Shown piece after piece: positions 1 through 7,996 of a DNA stretch of 17,606 nucleotides. Under the pieces are notes generated by a model. That model was given only the letters and a program-made list of their open reading frames with translations. It was not told the DNA's origin and did not search any database. This DNA comes from Brumimicrobium sp965656195 (GTDB lineage Bacteria; Bacteroidota; Bacteroidia; Flavobacteriales_D; Crocinitomicaceae), in contig CBFHJL010000062.1 of assembly GCA_965656195.1 (NCBI GenBank), forward strand, positions 1 to 17,606. The letters are read 5' to 3'. Positions within the stretch are counted from its first letter, which is position 1, and the number at the start of each line of letters is the position of its first letter. Position numbers and translations under genes: made by a program.

Positions 1-96
1 AAACTCAGTGAAATTGCTGATAAATTCAATTGTAGTGTATCTCATGTTCACAAAACGATTCGCAAATATACTGACCAAGTTGTTTTAAGCGAATAA
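1..96 (+). CDS. C-terminal end of a helix-turn-helix protein (5' truncated)
   Basis: An open frame runs from the window edge to TAA at 94-96 and gives 31 residues, beginning KLSEIADKFNCSVSHVHKTI and ending VVLSE. The pattern LSEIADKFNCSVSHVHKTIRKY is a good match to a DNA-binding helix-turn-helix: first helix, a Cys-Ser turn, then a recognition helix with Ser-His-Val-His. Because the helix-turn-helix lies at the very C-terminus, the missing part could be a regulator, a recombinase or a small DNA-binding protein; the sequence does not decide. It ends 109 bases before asnS and no terminator hairpin with a T tract follows it. Confidence 0.55.
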   Translation, partial: KLSEIADKFNCSVSHVHKTIRKYTDQVVLSE

Positions 97-174
97 GCAA
101 TCTAGAACACAATAATACCTTTATAAATCTGAGCTTAAATCAGTCTTTTTGACTGTTTATGTGCTGATTGTTTC

Positions 175-182
175 TATTTTTG
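175..182 (+). promoter_or_regulatory. Candidate Bacteroidota promoter for asnS (TAnnTTTG)
   Basis: TATTTTTG at 175-182 matches the Bacteroidota -7 consensus TAnnTTTG. A TTTG at 148-151 could act as the -33 element, though the 23-base gap is somewhat longer than usual. Transcription would begin near 189, which leaves a short leader before the ATG at 206 and excludes an in-frame ATG at 149 as the start of asnS. In an AT-rich genome a single 6-base match can occur by chance. Confidence 0.4.
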
Positions 183-205
183 TATCTACTAAAAATGAGC
201 AAAAA

Positions 206-1645
206 ATGAAGCGCAGTAAGATCAAACAATTATTGGAACAGCCTAAGACTGGCGAAGAGGTTTTGGTAAAAGGGTGGGTGAGAGCTTTCCGAAGTAATCA
301 ATTCATACAATTGAATGATGGTTCTACAATCAATAATATTCAAGCTGTTGTAGACTATGCGTCTTTTGATGAGGTAATGCTCAAGCAAATCTCAACGGGG
401 TGCGCAATCGCTGTAGAGGGAGAAATGGTTGAATCTGCAGGTAAAGGTCAATCTCATGAAATAAAAGTGAAAAAGATTGAGATTATTGGAACTGTTAATC
501 CTGAAGAGGTTCAAAAGACAGTAATGCAGCCGAAAAAGCACAATCTTGATTTCCTAAGAGAACAAGCACATTTGCGCTTTAGAACAAATACCTTTGGTGC
601 CGTTTTTAGAATTCGACATGGATTAACATATGCAATTCATAAGTTCTTTCATGAAAGAGACTTCTTCAATTTACATACTCCAATTATTACTGGATCAGAC
701 GCTGAAGGCGCTGGTGAAACGTTTCACGTTACAAATTTCGACCTTGACTCAATTCCAAAAGATGAAAACGGAGAAGTTGACTTTAAAGAGGACTTCTTTG
801 GAAAGCCTGTCAACTTGACGGTTTCCGGCCAGTTAGAAGCAGAGCTAGGAGCACTCGGACTTGGCCAAGTATACACTTTCGGGCCTACATTTCGTGCGGA
901 AAATTCTAATACGTCTCGTCATCTTGCTGAATTCTGGATGATTGAACCTGAAGTTGCCTTTGCAGACCTTAAAGACAACATGGATCTAACAGAGGGTTTC
1001 CTAAAATATCTATGTCAATTTGTTCTAGACAATTACAAAGATGATCTTCAGTTTTTAAATCAGAGAGATCTTAACGAGCAAAAGCAGAAACCTGAAAAAG
1101 ATAGAAATCCTCTTTCATTAATTGAAAGATTGGAGTTTGTAGCCAACAATGATTTTAAAAGAATCACATATACTCGAGCTATTGAAGTTTTACAGAACTC
1201 TAAGCCCTATAAAAAGAAGAAGTTTAAATTTGACGTTGAATGGGGAACTGATCTTCAGTCAGAACATGAACGTTATCTCGTAGAAAAAGAATTTAACTGT
1301 CCAGTTATTATTACTGATTATCCAGCATCATTTAAGGCGTTCTACATGCGACAGAATGATGATGATAAAACAGTTGCCGCTATGGATGTTCTTTTCCCAG
1401 GAATTGGCGAAATTGTTGGGGGTTCTCAACGTGAGGAACGTCTGGATGTGTTAAAAAAGAAATGCGCCGATTTCGATATTGACGAGAAGGAATTATGGTG
1501 GTATTTAGAGACTCGAAAGTTCGGTTCTGTACCGCATTCAGGTTTTGGCCTAGGATTTGAACGTATGGTCATGTTCACAACTGGAATGGCGAATATCAGA
1601 GATGTAATCCCATTCCCAAGAACACCGAATAACGCAGAATTTTGA
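206..1645 (+). CDS. asnS: Asparaginyl-tRNA synthetase
   Basis: Class II aminoacyl-tRNA synthetase that charges tRNA-Asn with asparagine using ATP in the cytoplasm. The chosen start gives 479 residues, close to the usual 460-480. Residues about 15-110 form the OB-fold anticodon-binding domain (GEEVLVKGWVRAFR). The catalytic core carries class II motif 2, FRAENSNTSRHLAEFWMIEP, from residue 229, and motif 3, GFGLGFERMVMF, near residue 446. The stretch SRHLAEFWMIEPE, together with the insertion of about 75 residues after it, is typical of AsnRS rather than AspRS. An in-frame ATG at 149 would add 19 hydrophobic residues (MTVYVLIVSIFV...) unlike the family and lies upstream of the likely promoter, so 206 is preferred. 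rpoN starts 59 bases downstream; the asnS-rpoN order is, from memory, common in Flavobacteriia. Confidence 0.96.
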   Translation: MKRSKIKQLLEQPKTGEEVLVKGWVRAFRSNQFIQLNDGSTINNIQAVVDYASFDEVMLKQISTGCAIAVEGEMVESAGKGQSHEIKVKKIEIIGTVNPEEVQKTVMQPKKHNLDFLREQAHLRFRTNTFGAVFRIRHGLTYAIHKFFHERDFFNLHTPIITGSDAEGAGETFHVTNFDLDSIPKDENGEVDFKEDFFGKPVNLTVSGQLEAELGALGLGQVYTFGPTFRAENSNTSRHLAEFWMIEPEVAFADLKDNMDLTEGFLKYLCQFVLDNYKDDLQFLNQRDLNEQKQKPEKDRNPLSLIERLEFVANNDFKRITYTRAIEVLQNSKPYKKKKFKFDVEWGTDLQSEHERYLVEKEFNCPVIITDYPASFKAFYMRQNDDDKTVAAMDVLFPGIGEIVGGSQREERLDVLKKKCADFDIDEKELWWYLETRKFGSVPHSGFGLGFERMVMFTTGMANIRDVIPFPRTPNNAEF

Positions 1646-1704
1646 TTTTAACGCTTGTGATTCGTAAAAAAGAATTAAATTAATCGAGGATTTATAAAGT
1701 ATAA

Positions 1705-3147
1705 ATGGCACTTAAACAATCATTATCGCAAAGACTGGAGCAAAAGCTTTCTCCTCAGCAGATACAGCTGATGAAATTGCTTCAGGTGCCTACTATGGAG
1801 CTCGATCAGCGCATCAAACAGGAAATAGAAGAAAATCCTGCCTTGGAAGAAGGTAAAGAAGAAGTTGAAGACGAGTTTGAACAAGAAGAAGAATATGATG
1901 AACGAGATGATGAGCAGGACTTTGACATAGAGGAATACCTTAGTGACGACGAACCTACGTACAAAACATCCGTTTCTAATAAAGGCAAGGACGATGACGA
2001 AAAAGCTATCCCACTTAGTTCTGGAAAGTCATTTCAAGAACGTTTAGCCAGTCAATTAAATCTTCAGCAATTAACAGAAAAAGAAGCTTTGATAGCTACT
2101 TACCTAATTGGTAACTTAGATGATGCAGGTTATATTGAAAGGGAGTTAGAAGCAATTGTTGACGACCTGGCCTTCTCTCAGAACATAATGACCACTGAGG
2201 AGGAACTGGAAGATGTATTAAAACACATTCAAAAGCTAGATCCTGCAGGGATAGGAGCCAGGAATTTACAGGAGTGTTTAATTCTTCAAATGGATCGAAA
2301 GCTAGATGGCGACATTACTAGGTACACGGCGTTAAAAATTCTACAAGACCATTTTGAGGCCTTTACAAAAAAGCATTATAAGAAGATTATTCAGAAGATG
2401 GAGATTTCAGAAGAAGATCTGAAAGAAGCTGTTCAAGAAATCATTCGATTGAATCCTAAACCAGGAGGTTCACTCAAAGAATCATCTAAATCTTTACAAC
2501 AAGTAGTACCTGATTTTCAAATTACTGAAGCAGAAGGTGAACTTCAATTATCACTTAACGGAAGGAATGCTCCAGAATTAAAAGTTAGCAGAGGATACGA
2601 AAACATGCTAAGAAACTATTCGGAAGGAGCTAAATTGAAGAAGACCGATAAGGAAGCAATGACATTTGTAAAGCAAAAGCTGGAATCTGCAAAATGGTTC
2701 ATTGATGCTATTCGTCAACGTCAAAATACACTTCTCACAACGATGACGGCAATTATGAATTATCAAAAGGATTACTTCCTTACTGGAGATGAAACAATGC
2801 TTCAACCAATGATACTCAAAGATATTGCTGAAATAGTTGACTTGGACATCTCTACGATATCCCGTGTAGCCAACTCAAAATATGTTCAAACACAATATGG
2901 AACCTTTTCACTTAAACATTTCTTTTCAGAATCATTATCTACTGACTCAGGTGAAGAGGTCTCTACGAGGAAGGTGAAACAAATTCTTACGGAAGCAATC
3001 GATGATGAGGAGAAGCGAAAGCCTTTGACCGATGAAAAGCTTGCTCAACTGCTCAAAGATAAAGGGTTCAATATTGCTAGAAGAACAGTTGCAAAGTACA
3101 GAGAACAATTGAATATTCCCGTTGCTAGATTAAGAAAAGAATTATAA
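1705..3147 (+). CDS. rpoN: RNA polymerase sigma-54 factor
   Basis: Alternative sigma factor that directs RNA polymerase to -24/-12 promoters and needs AAA+ enhancer-binding activators. At 480 residues it is of normal length. Region I (residues 1-48) is Gln/Leu-rich (MALKQSLSQRLEQKLSPQQI), as expected for activator contact. Region II (about 47-105) is very acidic, with runs of Glu and Asp, and poorly conserved. The core-binding domain follows (LDPAGIGARNLQECL). A helix-turn-helix lies near 371-390 (LKDIAEIVDLDISTISRVAN) and the diagnostic RpoN box ARRTVAKYRE at 458-467. The stop codon overlaps the next start (TAATG), so the downstream membrane protein is probably translationally coupled. GAGGA at 1686-1690 lies 14 bases before the ATG, too far for a strong ribosome-binding site. 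Confidence 0.97.
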   Translation: MALKQSLSQRLEQKLSPQQIQLMKLLQVPTMELDQRIKQEIEENPALEEGKEEVEDEFEQEEEYDERDDEQDFDIEEYLSDDEPTYKTSVSNKGKDDDEKAIPLSSGKSFQERLASQLNLQQLTEKEALIATYLIGNLDDAGYIERELEAIVDDLAFSQNIMTTEEELEDVLKHIQKLDPAGIGARNLQECLILQMDRKLDGDITRYTALKILQDHFEAFTKKHYKKIIQKMEISEEDLKEAVQEIIRLNPKPGGSLKESSKSLQQVVPDFQITEAEGELQLSLNGRNAPELKVSRGYENMLRNYSEGAKLKKTDKEAMTFVKQKLESAKWFIDAIRQRQNTLLTTMTAIMNYQKDYFLTGDETMLQPMILKDIAEIVDLDISTISRVANSKYVQTQYGTFSLKHFFSESLSTDSGEEVSTRKVKQILTEAIDDEEKRKPLTDEKLAQLLKDKGFNIARRTVAKYREQLNIPVARLRKEL

Positions 3148-3806
3148 TGCGATTTATTTCGAACTTTCTTTCTTGGCTTTTTCTGCCCTTATTTACGCCG
3201 ATTTACGGTTTATTAATTGTGCTTTTCTTCCCATCAGTCCCGAAGTCTTTCTTGCGACTTGATTCACTATATGAATATCCTTACGAGGTCAAAATCTTAT
3301 ACATTCTATTGTTTGCAGTCTTTATTGTTTTTGCTCCAGGATTATCATTTTTAGTTCTAAGAATGAATAAGACGATTTCATCTTTATCTATGGAAAATAG
3401 AGAAGAGCGTTTGACACCTATAGCGCTCATGACAATTTACTGTCTTATTCTCTATCTGTTCCTACTCTACCAACCTGAAGGAGCAATGATTCCATCAATA
3501 ATTATGGGTATGGCTGTCGGAGGAGCATTTGCAGGTTTCGCTGCATTTCATATCACCAAAATAATGAAGATCAGCTTACATGGTGTAGGAATGGGAGCAC
3601 TCGCAGGGTTTGTGTTTATGTATTTCCGAGGTATGGAGTATTATTCTTTATGGATCTTGGTTGCGACATTTTTAACCGGAGGATTAGTACTTAGCGCAAG
3701 ATTGTATTTGAATGCGCATACGCTTAAAGAGGTGGGATTTGGCTATGCGTTAGGTTTTACCACTCAAATTCTTAGTATCTTAATTTACCAAATTATCGAC
3801 AAATGA
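3147..3806 (+). CDS. PAP2-like polytopic membrane protein
   Basis: A 219-residue, very hydrophobic protein with about six membrane segments (near residues 5-28, 48-71, 92-108, 113-135, 146-160, 166-182, and a further stretch at 198-215). Three spots resemble the phosphatidic-acid-phosphatase type 2 signature: an Arg/Pro element ENREERLTP (83-91) where K-x6-RP is expected, SLHG (143-146) where PSGH is expected, and R185-x5-H191-x3-E195 where R-x5-H-x3-D is expected. Both catalytic-type histidines (145 and 191) are therefore present, while the first Lys, the Pro-Ser of motif 2 and the final Asp are changed. It could be a divergent lipid phosphatase, for instance on isoprenyl or phosphatidyl phosphates, or a non-catalytic relative. 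It overlaps rpoN by 1 base and the next gene by 4. Confidence 0.6.
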   Translation: MRFISNFLSWLFLPLFTPIYGLLIVLFFPSVPKSFLRLDSLYEYPYEVKILYILLFAVFIVFAPGLSFLVLRMNKTISSLSMENREERLTPIALMTIYCLILYLFLLYQPEGAMIPSIIMGMAVGGAFAGFAAFHITKIMKISLHGVGMGALAGFVFMYFRGMEYYSLWILVATFLTGGLVLSARLYLNAHTLKEVGFGYALGFTTQILSILIYQIIDK

Positions 3807-4603
3807 AAAAAATAAGTTATTTATTGTGCATGGCAGTTATTGTAAATTTTATGTCTAGCTGCGGAGCGTCAAAAGATAATCTGCCAGATTTAAATTTATT
3901 CACAATAGACCAAGATAAGGAATTGGGTCAACAAGTCGCCCAAGAGATTGCCAACAATCCTCAGGAATACCCAGTACTTGATAGCATGTCTAACCAGAAG
4001 GTATACAAGTATTTGTATGACATGCGAGATAAGATTCTTGCCTCAGGAAAGGTCGAACACAAAGATGATTTCGTTTGGCAATTGAGAATAATCAATGATA
4101 GTGAAACAAAGAATGCCTTTTGTACCCCAGGCGGATACATCTATGTTTACACTGGATTAATGAAATACTTAGATTCTGAAGAACAGCTTGCAGGAGTGCT
4201 AGCCCATGAAATTGGACATGCAGATCTTCGTCACTCAACACGCCAAATGACCAAACTATATGGAGTGCAAACTCTGATTGGAATATTGGCTGGAGACAGA
4301 GAGATGGTAAAACAAGTAACTACAAGTATAGTGGGTTTAAAATTCTCTAGAAATCATGAAACCGAAGCAGATAAAGCTTCTGTAACCTACCTTTGTCCAA
4401 CAGATTACGACGCTGCTGGTGGTGCTAAATTCTTCGAGAAAATTCAGAATGATGGAGGAGCCGGAGTTCCAGAGTTTTTAAGCACGCATCCTAGCCCAGA
4501 AAACCGAATAGAATTTTTCTATACTCACAAAACACAATTAGGTTGTACTGGAACTGAGACATACGAAGCACGTTACCGTCAAATGGTAAATCTACTGCCA
4601 TGA
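3803..4603 (+). CDS. M48-family zinc metalloprotease, lipoprotein
   Basis: A 266-residue envelope protease related to the periplasmic M48 group (BepA/LoiP-like), which takes part in outer-membrane protein quality control. The N-terminus MKKISYLLCMAVIVNFMSSC is a lipoprotein signal with lipobox MSSC and acylated Cys20. The zinc site is HEIGH at 135-139 (His135, catalytic Glu136, His139), with the third ligand in the ExxxD motif ETEAD, Glu186. FCTPGGYIYVYTGL upstream of HEIGH and STHPSPENRI near the C-terminus are typical of the family. No TPR domain is present, so this is the short form. The start overlaps the upstream stop (ATGA) and the stop overlaps the next start in the same way, indicating coupled translation. 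Confidence 0.93.
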   Translation: MKKISYLLCMAVIVNFMSSCGASKDNLPDLNLFTIDQDKELGQQVAQEIANNPQEYPVLDSMSNQKVYKYLYDMRDKILASGKVEHKDDFVWQLRIINDSETKNAFCTPGGYIYVYTGLMKYLDSEEQLAGVLAHEIGHADLRHSTRQMTKLYGVQTLIGILAGDREMVKQVTTSIVGLKFSRNHETEADKASVTYLCPTDYDAAGGAKFFEKIQNDGGAGVPEFLSTHPSPENRIEFFYTHKTQLGCTGTETYEARYRQMVNLLP

Positions 4604-5337
4604 TCATTCAACTTGACAGCGGAAAAAGAATTGACCTTGATGATGGTTATGACTTATCGATAACGTTAAGAGGTGACGAATCTAACCCTAGAGCCTGGTA
4701 TGTCGATGCTCCTAGATTCGAACCTGTTAGGGCTAATGGATGGACAGGTTCTGTGGAAGAAGGAGGTGATGTAAATTTCAGAGATGTTTTTTTTAATCCA
4801 CACGGTCACGGAACACACACAGAGTGTCTTGGTCACATTACGGAAGAAATTTACTCTATTAACAATACGCTGAAAACTTTCTTTTTTCAAGCTCAGGTTA
4901 TTAGTGTAAAACCAGAATTGATAAATAGTGATGAAATAATCACGCTAAATTGCCTGAGTGAACTAGAGCATCAAACCAGCATTGAGGCATTAGTAATAAG
5001 AACCCTCCCGAATCAAAGAAGTAAATGCTCCAAAAATTACTCGGACACAAATCCACCTTATATTTCCATTGATTGTCTGCCATTATTAGACCGTCTTAAT
5101 GTAAAGCATCTATTGATCGACTTACCTAGTGTTGACAAAGAAAATGACGGCGGAAAACTTGCATTTCATCATGGATTCTGGGGTGTCCCTGATACTCCTA
5201 ATTTCGAACGAACCATTACTGAACTGATATTTGTACCAGACGAAGTAAAAGACGGAAAATATCTTCTGAACTTGCAAGTTGCATCTTTTGAAAATGATGC
5301 AGCACCAAGCAGACCTATTCTATTCGCTGAGAAATAA
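4600..5337 (+). CDS. Cyclase-family (kynurenine formamidase-like) metal hydrolase
   Basis: A 245-residue cytoplasmic protein of the 'putative cyclase' family (PF04199 type), whose studied members are metal-dependent amide or lactone hydrolases such as kynurenine formamidase. The family signature HxGTHxDxPxH appears as PHGHGTHTECLGH at 67-79: the GTH core is kept, one residue is inserted before it, Asp is replaced by Glu75 and the Pro by Gly78. A later HHG at about 188-190 may supply the catalytic His. LLIDLPSVD and SRPILF near the end also fit. The substrate cannot be predicted, and no kynurenine-pathway gene lies nearby. The start codon overlaps the M48 stop by four bases. Confidence 0.8.
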   Translation: MIIQLDSGKRIDLDDGYDLSITLRGDESNPRAWYVDAPRFEPVRANGWTGSVEEGGDVNFRDVFFNPHGHGTHTECLGHITEEIYSINNTLKTFFFQAQVISVKPELINSDEIITLNCLSELEHQTSIEALVIRTLPNQRSKCSKNYSDTNPPYISIDCLPLLDRLNVKHLLIDLPSVDKENDGGKLAFHHGFWGVPDTPNFERTITELIFVPDEVKDGKYLLNLQVASFENDAAPSRPILFAEK

Positions 5338-5363
5338 TTAGCTTTAATAAAAAATTACTCGAA

Positions 5364-7493
5364 ATGAGACTATTGGCTCTATCATTGCTTTTATTCACTC
5401 ATTATTCTTTCTGTCAAGGATGGGAAACAAAAGTTATTACACCGAAAGAAAATATTGAGAAAAATCGATGCGTTGAAATCGGGATAAATCCTTCCGACTT
5501 ATTATTGAAAGAAATTAATAATTATCTTAATGGTCAACCTCATCAGAGAAAAGGTTTGAATCCTTTTGTAAGCTGGGATGTTAATATAACCGCAGAATTC
5601 ACCCACATAGCAACAGGTAAAAAAGAAGGTGGAATAGCATTTTGGTATACAAATGTTGAACGTGATCACCTCAATGGATATTGGAATCAACTCGAAACTC
5701 CTCTTCCTTTTAGAATTCGTTTTGCTCCTCCTCTGAGTGGTGAGTGGAATATAAAAATTTTTAGAGAAACATCATCTCGAAAGATGGCGCTTATTGATGA
5801 ACTTAAAATAGTAGTAAAAGAAAAGAATAATCCCGGAAATGTAACCATCCACGAAAGCAAGAGATACTTGGCGAGAGATGAAAAAATTGTTTTACCAACC
5901 GGAGTCAATTTACCATTCCCCTATGTCAACAATAACTTATTGTACAGCCAAGATCGAGATGAAAAGCTAAAACTTAGAGCATGGGTTGAATACAGGAAAC
6001 TCGTTCAACAATACTTGGTTCAAGGAGGAAAGTACTTTAGGTTCTTTATCCACCCTTCTACCACAGACATTGAGTTCGAAGAAGTAGGTTATTATCAGAG
6101 TCGACAACACTATGCGTGGGAAGTAGATCAAATCGTAAAAATGTGCGAAGAAAACAACGCCCTGATTAACTTCAATTTTCTTTATCATACTATGATGATG
6201 AAAATGGGCGATTACCATCAGTTCAAATTTGACTACACAGACAATTGGCATGACAAGACTGCCTGGCCATACAAGGATATCAATCACATCTCAGGCTATT
6301 CAAAACTACTCGCCTCAAAAACTCCCTCCGACATGATATTTAATGAAAAGGCATTTAAATACCTAAAAGAAAAAACACGATATATGATGGCAAGATGGGG
6401 TTACTCGACTGCTCTTTCGAACGTTGAATTGATGAGCGAGCCTTGGCATATAGATCAAAATGGGTTTACACATCAAACGCCATATGATAGTTTAAACGTA
6501 GCTGGAGATATTGCTAGACAAGCAGCGTATAAATATCACTCAGATTTAGCTTCATATATCAAAGACACACTCTTAATCAAAAACAAATTAATTGCAGCAG
6601 TGGGAAGGTTCCCTACAGGAAGTTCAAGGATATACTCTCACTTAACTTCATCTACTCCTAAACAAATTGACAGTACTTGGTATGATGAAAACATTGATTT
6701 TATTTCAATTTCCTATTATAGTTCAAGTCCAACAAAAGCAATTATATCAAAAAATTCTTCAAATAATGATTGTGGCTCAGACGAGAACTCTATGGCTTGT
6801 GTAATCCAAAGACTCCATGACACGTATGACAAACCACTTATCTTTGGTGAAGCAGATCACGGCGATGGAACTCCAATTTGTTCCGACCTTCAAGGTCACC
6901 GCTTAGATATCAAAAGATATCTTTTTACTGGAGCAGCAGGACACTATATTTGGGCTGCTTTTAATTATCCTGATCACACCAACGAGCAGCCGCAAGACGA
7001 ACGATTATCTTGGCCAGGAATAATCAATGCGCAAGAATATTACAACAGCTCAGAAATGAAAAAGATATTTGGTAATCAATTTATTCAAGGTAGACAGAAA
7101 GTTCCTTTTAAAGGGTCAAGAGAAGCGTTAGCTGAGCAACAATACCTAATAGATTCATCAAGAACAAATGCAGCAGGATATATATACAATCGTTCATTTA
7201 ATATCCATACGGCCAGTGGAAATGAAATTCCAAAAGAAAGTACTTGCTATATTAAAACTGAAGATTACCAGAACCCTATCTCTATAACATGGAAGCCTCA
7301 AAAACTAAAGATCGCAGGGTTAAAACCCTTTAAAAAGTACACAATTCGCTACTATGGTTTTTCTCAAGGTGAATTTTTAAGTCAAAATCAGATACATTCA
7401 TCTGTCTTCGGAAAGTTAACGCTTAAGCATCCTATCTTAACCGCTTATAAGAGAGGGAACCCCTTGATTTGGTATACTATTCAAGAACATTAA
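5364..7493 (+). CDS. Secreted glycoside-hydrolase-like protein (DUF5060-like N-domain plus TIM-barrel)
   Basis: A 709-residue exported protein with signal peptide MRLLALSLLLFTHYSFCQG. Residues 25-155 look like a DUF5060-type beta-sandwich (FWYTN...PLPFRIRFAPPLSGEWNIKIF). Residues about 165-560 resemble a clan GH-A (GH5-like) barrel: YFRFFIHPST (224-233), NFNFLYHTMM (269-278), LMSEPW with candidate acid/base Glu359, ISYYS (449-453), and PLIFGEADHG with candidate nucleophile Glu496, followed by GHYIWAAFNYPDH. The two Glu are 137 residues apart, as expected for strands 4 and 7. The last 150 residues form a beta-rich tail without a clear T9SS sorting signature. It starts 26 bases after the cyclase gene and probably belongs to the same transcript. 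The substrate (a polysaccharide or glycoside) is unknown. Confidence 0.7.
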   Translation: MRLLALSLLLFTHYSFCQGWETKVITPKENIEKNRCVEIGINPSDLLLKEINNYLNGQPHQRKGLNPFVSWDVNITAEFTHIATGKKEGGIAFWYTNVERDHLNGYWNQLETPLPFRIRFAPPLSGEWNIKIFRETSSRKMALIDELKIVVKEKNNPGNVTIHESKRYLARDEKIVLPTGVNLPFPYVNNNLLYSQDRDEKLKLRAWVEYRKLVQQYLVQGGKYFRFFIHPSTTDIEFEEVGYYQSRQHYAWEVDQIVKMCEENNALINFNFLYHTMMMKMGDYHQFKFDYTDNWHDKTAWPYKDINHISGYSKLLASKTPSDMIFNEKAFKYLKEKTRYMMARWGYSTALSNVELMSEPWHIDQNGFTHQTPYDSLNVAGDIARQAAYKYHSDLASYIKDTLLIKNKLIAAVGRFPTGSSRIYSHLTSSTPKQIDSTWYDENIDFISISYYSSSPTKAIISKNSSNNDCGSDENSMACVIQRLHDTYDKPLIFGEADHGDGTPICSDLQGHRLDIKRYLFTGAAGHYIWAAFNYPDHTNEQPQDERLSWPGIINAQEYYNSSEMKKIFGNQFIQGRQKVPFKGSREALAEQQYLIDSSRTNAAGYIYNRSFNIHTASGNEIPKESTCYIKTEDYQNPISITWKPQKLKIAGLKPFKKYTIRYYGFSQGEFLSQNQIHSSVFGKLTLKHPILTAYKRGNPLIWYTIQEH

Positions 7494-7497
7494 ATAG

Positions 7498-7528
7498 TTG
7501 TTCAGTGTAATAAGTTTAATTACTTTTG
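7498..7528 (+). promoter_or_regulatory. Promoter for the IPExxxVDY-pyk unit
   Basis: TTG at 7498-7500 and TACTTTTG at 7521-7528 are separated by 20 bases and match the Bacteroidota -33 and -7 elements (TTG ... TAnnTTTG). Transcription should begin near 7535, leaving a leader of about 20 bases before the ATG at 7554. This is the best-spaced promoter in the window. Confidence 0.55.
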
Positions 7529-7553
7529 ACCTCAATAATTGTTCGTTTGACTA

Positions 7554-7973
7554 ATGGCTAAGCACACATTACAACTTGAGGATGATTTTAACTTTGATCT
7601 TATAGGTTTATGTAGTCATCAAAGTGATTATCGCGTATGTTGGTCTGTCAATGAGCACTTAGGGCTGCATTTAAGTAAGTCTTTAGAACCGTTTATGGTA
7701 TCTGGGAAAAAAGGTGAGGTAATATCGTCGCACTCATTGTACGAATGGTATGACGAAAATAATGCCGTTGAATACTTTTTAATCAAGAATAAGTACAACA
7801 CTCAATTTCTTATACCTGAAAAAAGTCAAATCGACTACTTTCTTGTGATCCGGGAAGCGGGAATAGTAGATGTTGATAATTTCTTAACAAAGATTAAAGA
7901 GATATCAAGTATCTTGACCGCGTTTATTTATGAACCAGGAGATTTGAAGTCTGGTTCTAAACTTATTTTTTAA
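7554..7973 (+). CDS. IPExxxVDY-family protein
   Basis: A 139-residue, soluble, acidic protein of a Bacteroidota-specific family of unknown function, named for the motif IPExxxVDY; here the motif reads IPEKSQIDY (residues 87-95) with Ile for Val. No signal peptide or membrane segment is visible. In Bacteroidota genomes this gene typically lies between rnc (RNase III) and pyk, and here too pyk follows, 23 bases downstream, so the two are probably co-transcribed. The usual upstream partners fabF and rnc are absent; instead a secreted hydrolase gene precedes it. The conserved link to pyk hints at a shared regulatory or accessory role, but no function is known to me. Confidence 0.85.
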   Translation: MAKHTLQLEDDFNFDLIGLCSHQSDYRVCWSVNEHLGLHLSKSLEPFMVSGKKGEVISSHSLYEWYDENNAVEYFLIKNKYNTQFLIPEKSQIDYFLVIREAGIVDVDNFLTKIKEISSILTAFIYEPGDLKSGSKLIF

Positions 7974-7996
7974 GTTTTGACAAATTAATTAGAGAA

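Noticed and set aside
141..155. Inverted repeat CAGTC-TTTTT-GACTG as a terminator of the upstream gene
   Set aside because: The stem is only 5 bp and no T tract follows the right arm.
149..205. Upstream ATG extending asnS by 19 residues
   Set aside because: The added residues are hydrophobic and unlike the family, and the likely promoter box at 175-182 is downstream of this ATG.
1705..1725. TGGCAC at the rpoN start as a sigma-54 -24 element
   Set aside because: No TTGC at the required -12 spacing follows; it is coding sequence.
5364..5417. Lipobox in the secreted hydrolase (YSFC)
   Set aside because: Phe before the Cys does not fit a lipobox; a normal signal peptide is more likely.
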